Of a stretch of DNA of 64,000 nt, positions 15,605 to 22,865 are shown piece by piece. Source of the DNA: an uncultured bacterium (lineage in GTDB: Bacteria; Bacillota; Clostridia; Lachnospirales; Lachnospiraceae); assembly GCA_947383005.1 (NCBI GenBank), contig CANDBT010000009.1, positions 57,568 to 121,567 on the forward strand. Direction: 5' to 3'. Each line of letters begins with the position of its first letter. Position 1 is the first letter of the stretch. Below the pieces are notes generated by a model that was given only the letters and a program-made list of their open reading frames with translations, ran no database searches and had not been told where the DNA came from. Made by a program: the position numbers and the translations under genes.

Positions 15605-16840
15605 ATGGGGCTTGAATTATACGATTACCAAATGAAAGCCGTTAATCAAATGAAAAACGGCTGCGTCCTTTGCGGTGATGTCGGTTCTGGTAAGTCGAGG
15701 ACGGCTCTTGCTTATTACTTCTTTCTAAACGGCGGAGAACTTCTTGGCGGTGTTGCCGGCGACAACTATATGCCGATGGGAGATCCACCGATGGATTTGT
15801 ACATCATAACAACTGCCCGAAAACGGGATACGAAGGAATGGGAGGGTGAGCTTTCGCCCTTCCTTCTTTCTACGAATCCGGAAGTGAGCCTATACCAGAA
15901 CACGGTAATCGTTGATTCATGGAACAACATAAAAAAGTATTCGGAGGTTACGGATGCTTTCTTTGTATTTGACGAGCAGAGAGTGGTCGGGTCCGGAGCA
16001 TGGGTAAAGTCATTCCTGAAGATAGCGAAACACAATCAGTGGATTTTGCTGTCGGCTACTCCGGGGGATACATGGCAGGATTATATTCCTGTTTTTATTG
16101 CCAACGGATTCTACAAGAATCGGACAGAGTTCACCAGAGAGCATATTGTTTACAGCCGATTTAGTAAGTTTCCAAAAGTGGATCGGTATTTAAACACTGG
16201 GAAACTGATCCGGTACAGGAATGATATTTTGGTAAACATGGATTTCAGACGGACAACCGTTTCGCATCACGAGGACATTGTTGTTTCATATGACATTGAG
16301 ACATATAAAGATGTGGGGCGAACACGTTGGGACCCTTATAAAAATGAGCCGATTCAGAATGCCGGCGGGCTTTGTTATATTTGGCGGAAAATAGTCAATA
16401 CGGCAGAATCGCGACAGATTGCCTTGTTGGAGATTATTGAAAAGCATCCACGGGCAATTATATTTTACAACTTCGATTACGAGTTGGAGCTTCTCAAAAA
16501 TCTTTTTTGTCCGTTTCAGGAAAGTGATTATGAGATTGCTGAATGGAATGGGCATTGTCACCAACCAGTACCGGAATCGGCGCAATGGATCTATCTGGTT
16601 CAGTACAATGCGGGAGCGGAAGGGTGGAACTGTATCAAGACGAACACAATTATATTTTACTCACAGAACTACTCTTATAAGATTATGAAGCAATCTGCCG
16701 GAAGGATTGACAGGCTCAATACTCCATATAAGGACTTATACTATTATCACTTGAAATCTCGTTCGGGAATAGATTTGGCTATCAGTAGAGCTTTAAAAGA
16801 TAAAAAAGATTTCAATGAGAGCAGTTATGTGAAGTGGTAA
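15605..16840 (+). CDS. SF2 (SNF2-type) helicase
   Basis: 411 aa. Q-like LYDYQMKAVNQM, Walker A GDVGSGKSRT (about 24-33), Walker B FVFDEQR (DEQ rather than DEAH), motif III LLSATPGDT, motif V NAGAEGWNC and motif VI QSAGRIDRL. It is an ATP-dependent helicase/translocase of the compact phage type, acting in replication or recombination. It sits downstream of the methylase-like gene, and GGGAGG is upstream. Confidence 0.88.
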   Translation: MGLELYDYQMKAVNQMKNGCVLCGDVGSGKSRTALAYYFFLNGGELLGGVAGDNYMPMGDPPMDLYIITTARKRDTKEWEGELSPFLLSTNPEVSLYQNTVIVDSWNNIKKYSEVTDAFFVFDEQRVVGSGAWVKSFLKIAKHNQWILLSATPGDTWQDYIPVFIANGFYKNRTEFTREHIVYSRFSKFPKVDRYLNTGKLIRYRNDILVNMDFRRTTVSHHEDIVVSYDIETYKDVGRTRWDPYKNEPIQNAGGLCYIWRKIVNTAESRQIALLEIIEKHPRAIIFYNFDYELELLKNLFCPFQESDYEIAEWNGHCHQPVPESAQWIYLVQYNAGAEGWNCIKTNTIIFYSQNYSYKIMKQSAGRIDRLNTPYKDLYYYHLKSRSGIDLAISRALKDKKDFNESSYVKW

Positions 16841-16885
16841 AAACGCAGTATTTACAAGTCCTTTAATGAAAGGAGCGTGATATTT

Positions 16886-17101
16886 ATGATTATTACAGAA
16901 ATTCAAAAGAAAGAAATTGAGCAACTCATTCCGGAGCATAAGGAGGCTTTGGTGGCTTTTGGCGCTGATATGTACAGACGCGGGCTTATCACCGGGGCAG
17001 TTTGGCTTGCTATTGGAGTTGGTTGCGGAGCTGTTATTGAAATTCTGACAGAGATGTATAAACATCGAAAATCCGAAAAAGAAAACAAAGAGGAGTCCTA
17101 A
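16886..17101 (+). CDS. Small membrane protein, 71 aa
   Basis: Start at the ATG 10 nt after AGGAG; the in-frame GTG at 16,877 is too close. A helical N-terminus (TEIQKKEIEQLIPEHKEAL) is followed by a membrane helix at about 35-55 (GAVWLAIGVGCGAVIEIL) and a charged tail. The stop codon lies in the next terminator loop. Preceded by the third copy of the CGCA..TTTACAA intergenic element. Confidence 0.65.
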   Translation: MIITEIQKKEIEQLIPEHKEALVAFGADMYRRGLITGAVWLAIGVGCGAVIEILTEMYKHRKSEKENKEES

Positions 17102-17120
17102 CAAGGACTCTTTCTTCTTG
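17093..17120 (+). terminator. Intrinsic terminator with stop codon in its loop
   Basis: GAGTCC pairs perfectly with GGACTC across TAACAA, followed by TTTCTTCTT. Confidence 0.75.
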
Positions 17121-17137
17121 TATGAAAGGAGAAAAAG

Positions 17138-17320
17138 ATGGGACCGAAAAACAAATCTGATACTTTCCTTGTAAGCTTTGACTACACACATGGGGATATT
17201 CCGGTGCTGATTGTCGGAAGACGAGGAAAGGAAAAAGAGATTGATGTTATTAACGCTTTTCAGGGAGATGAGGCGAGCGAACTATACAAAAAACTGACAG
17301 ATAAGAAGGTGAGTGGATGA
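17138..17320 (+). CDS. Hypothetical small protein, 60 aa
   Basis: Starts MGPKNKSDTFLVSFDYTHGD behind GAAAGGAG. Alternating beta-strand pattern, ending in a basic helix. It overlaps the next gene by 4 nt. No known family. Confidence 0.6.
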   Translation: MGPKNKSDTFLVSFDYTHGDIPVLIVGRRGKEKEIDVINAFQGDEASELYKKLTDKKVSG

Positions 17321-17574
17321 CGTTTGCTAAGTTTTGCGAGGCGGTTATCGGGCGCCCCCTGTTTGAATGGGAGAAGAAACTTACGGAGTTTTTAGAAGAA
17401 CATCCAGACGCAAAATTGGTGCATCCGATAGCTCGCGGAAGTTCTAAAATGCCATATCAAGAACGTTTATCTATATTGTTTGCTTTATATAAAGCTTGCG
17501 GAAAGGAGAATCATGAAACAACCGAAAAGATTGACACGGGAACAGAAGGAATGCTTAACGGCTCACTGTCTTAA
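17317..17574 (+). CDS. Hypothetical small protein, 85 aa
   Basis: Starts MTFAKFCEAVIGRPLFEWEK. Helical N-terminal region with a basic middle (HPIARGSSKMPYQERL). Its last 62 bases overlap the next gene in another frame, so the true C-terminus may be less conserved than the rest. The N-terminus resembles short phage proteins preceding DUF6906 genes. Confidence 0.55.
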   Translation: MTFAKFCEAVIGRPLFEWEKKLTEFLEEHPDAKLVHPIARGSSKMPYQERLSILFALYKACGKENHETTEKIDTGTEGMLNGSLS

Positions 17575-17677
17575 TTGGAAGGACTGGATGTTTGTGGAGG
17601 AAACGGAATTCTGTTACCGCATTATCAACAAGAAAACCGGCGCTGTTAAAGGCGTTGACAAATTCAGGAGGAGATAA
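17513..17677 (+). CDS. DUF6906-like small protein
   Basis: 54 aa, start behind GGAAAGGAG. MKQPKRLTREQKECLTAHCL followed by WMFVEETEFCYRIINKKTG is the typical DUF6906 pattern, a very common small protein of unknown function in clostridial phages. Directly followed by the DUF488 gene with no gap. Confidence 0.7.
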   Translation: MKQPKRLTREQKECLTAHCLNWKDWMFVEETEFCYRIINKKTGAVKGVDKFRRR

Positions 17678-17998
17678 ATGAAAATCTATACAAGTTATTT
17701 TGCTAACTTGAAGAATATTCCGGATAGCATCGTTCCGATTTCTATATGCCGCAGATCACCAAAAGGATATGGCGGGACGGAATACAAATTGCTGGCTCCT
17801 TCGAGTGCTTTGTTGTCGGAGTGGCATAAAAATCATGATGAGGCTGAATATAGATTCAGGTTTGCTAAACAGTTGACTTCGTTAGATGCATCAAAAATTG
17901 TAGATGTGCTGAACTTTATATCCGGTGGCCTGGATATTGTTTTGGTCTGCTATGAAGGTCCATCAAAGTTTTGTCACCGTCATCTTGTTGCGGAATAG
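17678..17998 (+). CDS. DUF488 family protein
   Basis: 106 aa. MKIYTSYFANLKNIPDSIVP, then RRSPKGYGG, LLAPSSALLSEW and LVCYEGPSKFCHRHLVAE match the DUF488 pattern: an N-terminal beta strand, KLAPS, and a C-terminal CYE..FCHRH. The family is a predicted nucleic-acid-related Rossmann-like protein. The frame stops right after HRHLVAE, slightly shorter than usual. Confidence 0.8.
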   Translation: MKIYTSYFANLKNIPDSIVPISICRRSPKGYGGTEYKLLAPSSALLSEWHKNHDEAEYRFRFAKQLTSLDASKIVDVLNFISGGLDIVLVCYEGPSKFCHRHLVAE

Positions 17999-18046
17999 TT
18001 TAATAAACACGGATACGATGTTAAAGAATGGGAAGGAACATGAATC

Positions 18047-18361
18047 ATGGACATGATCGAATTCAATGAAGCTTGTAAACGATTGGCTATGGCATGGAGA
18101 GCATTCGGAATCTCGGTGTCAGAAGCGATAGATGCTTTTACAGAAGTATTTAGTGATGCCATCGAAGAAACGACAAATGTAATTGAAGACTTTCTTGGAT
18201 ATTTACGAAAAGAAGCGAAAGAATCCAAAAAGCCAGATGGAATACCAATACCGCCAAGGAAATATCACAAAAAAGATTACCTTCACAATCAGAATATATC
18301 TGCTTATAGAGTAGATAAAAAAGTTCAGAAGAATTTGCCGTATCAGCGCCGAAATTATTAG
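18047..18361 (+). CDS. Hypothetical protein, 104 aa
   Basis: An amphipathic helical N-terminal half (MDMIEFNEACKRLAMAWRAF.. to ..IEDFLGYLRKEAKES) is followed by a Pro/Lys/Tyr-rich basic tail. GGAAGG lies upstream. The gene runs into a terminator. It could bind nucleic acid through the tail; unrecognised. Confidence 0.55.
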   Translation: MDMIEFNEACKRLAMAWRAFGISVSEAIDAFTEVFSDAIEETTNVIEDFLGYLRKEAKESKKPDGIPIPPRKYHKKDYLHNQNISAYRVDKKVQKNLPYQRRNY

Positions 18362-18376
18362 GGCGCTTTTTATATT
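18345..18376 (+). terminator. Intrinsic terminator
   Basis: AGCGCC pairs with GGCGCT over a 10-nt loop and is followed by TTTTTATATTT and the next gene's GAAAGGAG. Confidence 0.75.
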
Positions 18377-18391
18377 TGAAAGGAGAAAACA

Positions 18392-19417
18392 ATGAGTTCT
18401 TATATTATTGCAACAGATTTTGATGGAACTATTTGTGAAAACAAGTACCCGGAGATTGGAGAGCCGAGAAACAAGACTATTTTATATTTGAAGGAGAAGC
18501 AGAAAAACGGGGCAAAAATTGTCCTGTGGACCTGTCGGGTTGACGAGCTTCTTGATGCGGCGGTCAAATGGTGTCGTAATAAAGGGTTGATATTTGATGC
18601 CGTGAATGAGAATCTACCGGAGGTAATTGCTGAGTTCGGCGGTGATACCAGAAAGATATTTGCCAACGAGTACATAGATGATCGAAACGGAAAACTTCCC
18701 GATGAATGTGAGTCTGGTATGCTTGCCTGGGCGAAGATGGAGATAGAGGCAGCTTGCAAACATGAGCGAGCAGAGGCACCGGAAGGGGAGTTCGACTATG
18801 GATGTGCCTGCTATGAATCTGCTTTAAAGGCATTTGAAAGTCTCTGTGAAGATGGACATAGCGGTTTCAGTATTGGGCTTACAAAACAGATTCTCAACCG
18901 ACTGATTGATGGTAAGCCGCTTTGCCCTATTGAGGATACCGAAGAGACATGGAATCGTATCGCTGATACGAGCGGTCATCGCGGAGAAGAAGTCAATTAC
19001 CAGTGTAAGCGGATGAGCAGTCTGTTTAAATATGTCTATACCGACGGCTCGGTTAAGTATCGTGATCTTGATCGTTTTATCGTGGTTGAAACATTAACCG
19101 ATACGACTTGGCATTCTGGGTTGGTAGACCAAGTTCTTGAAGAACTCTATCCGATCACCATGCCTTATATTCCCAGCGATAAGCCCTATAAAGCTATGTG
19201 TGAAGAGTATTTAACAGACCGAAAAAACGGCGATTTTGATACTGTCGGAATTTTGAAGGTTATCGAACCGGACGGCAAGACGGTTGAAATCAACAGATAT
19301 TTTAAAGACGTTCCAAATGGATGGGAAGAAATCGACCTTGAGGAATTTAAGAACCGTCGTGCAATGCATTACGAAAGAATGAACAACGAAAAGGAGACAG
19401 AAAATGGAAAGCAGTAG
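18392..19417 (+). CDS. HAD-like hydrolase fused to a phage domain
   Basis: 341 aa. Residues 1-115 form a HAD-like phosphohydrolase: DFDGTI (nucleophile Asp9, acid Asp11), VLWTCR (motif II region) and EYIDDRNG late. From about 140 a second domain has YESALKAFESLCEDGHSGFS and LNRLIDGKPLCPIEDTEETW, a block widespread in clostridial phage proteins. The C-terminus carries ILKVIEPDGKTVEINRYFKD. Possibly a nucleotide or sugar phosphatase fused to a regulatory domain; substrate unknown. Confidence 0.75.
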   Translation: MSSYIIATDFDGTICENKYPEIGEPRNKTILYLKEKQKNGAKIVLWTCRVDELLDAAVKWCRNKGLIFDAVNENLPEVIAEFGGDTRKIFANEYIDDRNGKLPDECESGMLAWAKMEIEAACKHERAEAPEGEFDYGCACYESALKAFESLCEDGHSGFSIGLTKQILNRLIDGKPLCPIEDTEETWNRIADTSGHRGEEVNYQCKRMSSLFKYVYTDGSVKYRDLDRFIVVETLTDTTWHSGLVDQVLEELYPITMPYIPSDKPYKAMCEEYLTDRKNGDFDTVGILKVIEPDGKTVEINRYFKDVPNGWEEIDLEEFKNRRAMHYERMNNEKETENGKQ

Positions 19418-19820
19418 AATTGGTATTTTGGTAGATGAACTGAAAGGATACTTACATCCAGAGTTTTATACCAAAGGAGCCGCAGCGATAGAACGTCTTA
19501 TTATTGCTGATTATATTTGTAATTTGGCGTGGAAGCTTAATTACAACATTCGTAGACCAATCACATATGAAGAAGCATTTGGGCCTTATGATGACAGAAG
19601 AGCGAGTCATTATTTTGACAACTATGGAATTGAGTTGTGGAATGTTCTTCGCAGGAAACTTAATGTGTTTGAACACTATAAGACCGAAACCATAGTCATT
19701 GATGAGGATTCTATCAAATCCTTAAATGATATTTTGGACGGACTTAAAGTTACTGATATGGATGGTCGGGAATTAAGATTTAAAATTGAAGTTTTAGGGA
19801 GGAATGAGAGTAATGATTAA
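19404..19820 (+). CDS. Hypothetical protein, 138 aa
   Basis: Starts MESSRIGILVDELKGYLHPE inside the end of the HAD gene and ends inside the start of the ThyX-like gene, so the three are translationally coupled. Helical, soluble, no motif recognised. Confidence 0.6.
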   Translation: MESSRIGILVDELKGYLHPEFYTKGAAAIERLIIADYICNLAWKLNYNIRRPITYEEAFGPYDDRRASHYFDNYGIELWNVLRRKLNVFEHYKTETIVIDEDSIKSLNDILDGLKVTDMDGRELRFKIEVLGRNESND

Positions 19821-20577
19821 AATTGAAAATTTTGAAGTAATGGGATGGGATCATGTTATCCATGGAATGCGGAACCCGATGAACAGTTGGGATAAGTCAG
19901 ACAGCGGTATCTGTAAAGGCGGCAACGATGGAATCGGGTGTGAAAACTGTGCGGAAGAGATGCCTTGTACTCATTCCTATGATCACTCTTGGCAGCTCGG
20001 CAAAGCAGACCATGATCTGATGATGAAACTGGCAAAGGCTGGTTCGGTTCACGGAAAATTTCGCAGGATGATTACGGTCTATGTGGATATTACGGCTCCG
20101 CTTTACTGGTGGAAAGAGTTTGATACATATAAGGTCGGCACTGTAGCCAACTCCTGCTCCACTATGCACAAAATCCATGCCAAGGAGTTTACGCTGGATG
20201 ATTTCTCCTGTGAGCATTTACTTAACATCGATGACAATCAACTCATGGATGATCTCGAACAGTTGGGGGAAGATGTTTTGGGTATATTAAACACGCCGGT
20301 GGAAGATTTACAATATACTATCGGAAAATTAAATGCGTATCGTAAACTTTTCCTCAAAACCAAAAATAAAATTTGGTGGTGGCAGATGATCCAGCTCCTT
20401 CCCAGTTCTTATAACCAGAAACGGACGGTAATGCTGAACTATGAAGTCTTGTCCAATATTTACCAGTACCGGCGGGAACACAAGCTGGATGAGTGGCGGG
20501 AATTCTGTCAGTGGATCAAGAAGCTCCCGTACAGTGAGATTATCACCTGTAATGTGAAAGGAGCAGATAATGCTTAA
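19804..20577 (+). CDS. Divergent ThyX-like (flavin thymidylate synthase fold) protein
   Basis: 257 aa. A small Cys-rich insertion (CENCAEEMPC) follows the N-terminus. The core VDITAPLYWWKEFDTYKVG, then VANSCSTMHK, matches the ThyX arrangement of a strand, WxxxF, RHR, then N..S. Here the RHR triad reads TYK, so normal dUMP methylation is doubtful. The C-terminal LLPSSYNQKRTV..NYEVLSNIYQYR is a well-conserved phage block. It is probably a repurposed or altered ThyX relative in the nucleotide-metabolism cluster. Confidence 0.55.
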   Translation: MRVMIKIENFEVMGWDHVIHGMRNPMNSWDKSDSGICKGGNDGIGCENCAEEMPCTHSYDHSWQLGKADHDLMMKLAKAGSVHGKFRRMITVYVDITAPLYWWKEFDTYKVGTVANSCSTMHKIHAKEFTLDDFSCEHLLNIDDNQLMDDLEQLGEDVLGILNTPVEDLQYTIGKLNAYRKLFLKTKNKIWWWQMIQLLPSSYNQKRTVMLNYEVLSNIYQYRREHKLDEWREFCQWIKKLPYSEIITCNVKGADNA

Positions 20578-20794
20578 ATTATTAACGGATTGTGATAAAT
20601 GTATGTATAAGCGAGTGTGTAAATATTATGACCATCCCAGACAAGTTATGGAGAAACTGAAAAATACTACATATGGTGATGGCCCGAACGATGATTACGG
20701 ATGGGATACTATGACGGACCATGAGCATGTGAATGTTTCATTTTCTTGTCCGGACTACCAGGAACAGAAACCAACACCCAAAGGTTTTGCTTGA
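20570..20794 (+). CDS. Small cysteine-rich protein, 74 aa
   Basis: CDKCMYKRVCKYY near the N-terminus and CPDY near the C-terminus could bind one metal. It overlaps the ThyX-like stop. No family is recognised beyond a general zinc-ribbon-like pattern, similar in layout to the protein at 25,749. Confidence 0.6.
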   Translation: MLKLLTDCDKCMYKRVCKYYDHPRQVMEKLKNTTYGDGPNDDYGWDTMTDHEHVNVSFSCPDYQEQKPTPKGFA

Positions 20795-20815
20795 TTTATG
20801 CAGGAGGATATGGTT

Positions 20816-21037
20816 ATGACATTTGATATTCTTCAAAAGATTATTAAGAAAAATAACATTCCTAGAAACGTTCATCTTACAAGTGATAGTGGATGGGAAT
20901 GTAATGCAACTGAAATGGATGGAATATATTACAACCAATCTATAAATGAAATAGTTTTTACTCAGGAAGGTAGTAAATATGATTATCCATATCATGAGTC
21001 TAACGATTGGCAAAAACTTTATGGTAAAGGAGACTAG
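20816..21037 (+). CDS. Hypothetical protein, 73 aa
   Basis: Start chosen at the ATG 8 nt after AGGAGG rather than the ATG at 20,798, which precedes it. Reads MTFDILQKIIKKNNIP with a beta-rich rest (LTSDSGWECNATEMDGIYY). It resembles small uncharacterised bacterial/phage proteins of the LTSDSGWE type. Confidence 0.55.
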   Translation: MTFDILQKIIKKNNIPRNVHLTSDSGWECNATEMDGIYYNQSINEIVFTQEGSKYDYPYHESNDWQKLYGKGD

Positions 21038-21040
21038 CAA

Positions 21041-21565
21041 ATGAGCGCACAGTATGATTTATATTTACAGCAACACCGCTCGAATGTTCACAAAGGGTTT
21101 GAGTGGATTCAAGAGAATCTCCCGGAGCTGGTAAAAGATGGTGTGGGGTGGCAGACTGAGTTTGCACACGATGCCTCCAAGAATGAGCCGGATGAGTACG
21201 AAGCCTACGATAGATATTTCTATGGTAACAATAAATCCTATCAGGTTATGCAGGATTATAGAAAAGCGTGGCTTCTGCACATTCACAGAAATCCTCATCA
21301 CTGGCAGCATTGGGTGCTTATCAATGACGATCCGAAAGAAGGCGAGATTGTTCTGGACATGCCCTACAATTATATTCTCGAAATGATTTGTGACTGGTGG
21401 GCATTCAGTTGGTCGAAGGGGAAGCTGTTTGAGATCTTTGACTGGTATGACGAGCATAAGGATTACATCAAGATGAGTCCACAAACTCGGAAGACCGTTG
21501 ATGATATTCTTGGAAAGATGAAAAAGAAACTTTCTGAGAATGCCTTGGGAGGTACTGTGAAATGA
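21041..21565 (+). CDS. DUF5662 family protein
   Basis: 174 aa. HRSNVHKGFEWIQ, FAHDASKNEPDEYEAYDRYF, HIHRNPHHWQHWVL and MICDWWAFSW fit DUF5662, a histidine-rich, likely metal-binding family of unknown activity common in clostridial phages. The HD-like spacing of His and Asp residues suggests a hydrolase, but this is inference. Confidence 0.75.
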   Translation: MSAQYDLYLQQHRSNVHKGFEWIQENLPELVKDGVGWQTEFAHDASKNEPDEYEAYDRYFYGNNKSYQVMQDYRKAWLLHIHRNPHHWQHWVLINDDPKEGEIVLDMPYNYILEMICDWWAFSWSKGKLFEIFDWYDEHKDYIKMSPQTRKTVDDILGKMKKKLSENALGGTVK

Positions 21566-21864
21566 TGTCAGAAATAATTGAACAGGTTAGTAATGAAATA
21601 GCATCCCAGTACGATAACCAAATCGAAAAGGCATTGCTTAGATGTGGGTTTACAATGCGATACTGCGAAGAACATCCAGAGGAATTTTTGTGGATTAGAG
21701 ATGACATCAATCCCATGAACGGGAAGTTACATTGGTTAGGCCAACATTTATTCTCTGTTACTGAATCTCTGAATTACGATGACAAATATAACAAATATGC
21801 TGTAGAGGTAAATATTGAGTTCGGAGAAAGGGTGGTAAAACATGAAGATACTCGAAATGGTTGA
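21562..21864 (+). CDS. Hypothetical protein, 100 aa
   Basis: Starts MMSEIIEQVSNEIASQYDN, overlapping the upstream stop. The middle contains FTMRYCEEHPEEFLWI. Soluble; unrecognised. Its end overlaps the start of a membrane micropeptide. Confidence 0.6.
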   Translation: MMSEIIEQVSNEIASQYDNQIEKALLRCGFTMRYCEEHPEEFLWIRDDINPMNGKLHWLGQHLFSVTESLNYDDKYNKYAVEVNIEFGERVVKHEDTRNG

Positions 21865-21940
21865 TAACCCAATTTTGTGGTTTGTGATTGGGCTGCTGTT
21901 AAGCATTATTTTTAGAAATCGAGGAGGAAAGCAAAGATGA
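21842..21940 (+). CDS. Membrane micropeptide, 32 aa
   Basis: Reads MKILEMVDNPILWFVIGLLL followed by SIIFRNRGGKQR. One hydrophobic helix with positive residues after it. Start preceded by GAAAGGGTGG, and the stop overlaps the next start (ATGA). Too short for homology-free certainty. Confidence 0.5.
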   Translation: MKILEMVDNPILWFVIGLLLSIIFRNRGGKQR

Positions 21941-22149
21941 CATTTGCACAGATTGTGATTGCGTTTCTGATCGTCTATCTTTGTGCCTATGCACTTATTA
22001 ACAGAGTATGTCAGTGTATCGAGCACTGTGCTACGGCTAGAGCATATTCCAGATTCAGGGAAAATGGAGTTCTGGTAAAAATGGATGATGTAAAAGCCGG
22101 CATCAAGAAGAGTAATAAGGAAAAAGAAAACGTAAAAGAAATAAAATAA
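21937..22149 (+). CDS. Small membrane protein, 70 aa
   Basis: N-terminal membrane helix (MTFAQIVIAFLIVYLCAYAL), two cysteines just after it (RVCQCIEHC) and a basic C-terminal tail. GAGGAGGAAAG lies upstream. Function unknown. Confidence 0.6.
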   Translation: MTFAQIVIAFLIVYLCAYALINRVCQCIEHCATARAYSRFRENGVLVKMDDVKAGIKKSNKEKENVKEIK

Positions 22150-22161
22150 GAAACATCTGAG

Positions 22162-22190
22162 GAGCCGTGTAACAGCGGCTCTTCCTTTTG
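22162..22190 (+). terminator. Intrinsic terminator
   Basis: GAGCCG pairs with CGGCTC around TGTAACAG, followed by TTCCTTTT. Same family as the other TAACA-loop terminators. Confidence 0.75.
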
Positions 22191-22212
22191 CAAAAAATTG
22201 GAGGAAATCTCT

Positions 22213-22371
22213 ATGTTTAAACGAGAATTATTGAAAAACAAGCTCTACGGAGCTGCTATGATAGGCTTAGGAGCGTTGTCTGTCCCCATTGAATGGGATG
22301 GGACGTTCTTTTTATTTACTCTGATGGCTGGATGTGGACTTATATTTGCAAAGGAGAACTGGATCATATGA
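22213..22371 (+). CDS. Small membrane protein, 52 aa
   Basis: Starts MFKRELLKNKLYGAAMIGLG after GGAGGAAAT. Two hydrophobic stretches (about 12-25 and 31-46). The stop overlaps the NrdG start (ATATGA), so the two are coupled. Confidence 0.55.
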   Translation: MFKRELLKNKLYGAAMIGLGALSVPIEWDGTFFLFTLMAGCGLIFAKENWII

Positions 22372-22865
22372 ACTTTCAAAAAATCACACCAATCAGTATA
22401 GCAGATGGTGACGGATGTAGAGTGGTTCTGTGGGTATCCGGGTGTGAACACAACTGCTATAACTGCCATAATCCTGATACACACAATCCCACATCAGGAT
22501 TTTTGTTCGATGAGGCTGCGGAAAAAAGACTTTTCGGTCTGTTAATGCCGAATTATATTTCTGGTCTCACATTCAGTGGTGGCGATCCGTTGCATCCGCT
22601 TAATAGAGACGAGATAACACGACTGGCGAGACGGCTTAAAACAGAAATGCCGGAGAAAACTATTTGGCTTTATACCGGTTATCTCTATAAACAAATTTGT
22701 GATTTAGAAGTGCTAAGATTTGTGGATGTGCTGGTTGACGGCCCATATATGGACGCTCAAAGATGCGTTGGTAAATTTTACGGAAGTACAAATCAGCGTA
22801 TCATTCAAAATCCACCCTTATTATATTTAGGTTTAAGAACGGAGGTATGTAACATTGATAACTAA
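22368..22865 (+). CDS. nrdG: Anaerobic ribonucleotide reductase activating protein
   Basis: 165 aa. Radical-SAM signature CEHNCYNC (CxxxCxxC, about residues 26-33), then GLTFSGGDPL for SAM binding and LYTGY. It generates the glycyl radical on NrdD using SAM and a 4Fe-4S cluster under anaerobic conditions. Start chosen at the ATG overlapping the upstream stop, because an upstream extension would overlap the membrane gene. nrdG precedes nrdD, the reverse of the common bacterial order. Confidence 0.93.
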   Translation: MNFQKITPISIADGDGCRVVLWVSGCEHNCYNCHNPDTHNPTSGFLFDEAAEKRLFGLLMPNYISGLTFSGGDPLHPLNRDEITRLARRLKTEMPEKTIWLYTGYLYKQICDLEVLRFVDVLVDGPYMDAQRCVGKFYGSTNQRIIQNPPLLYLGLRTEVCNIDN

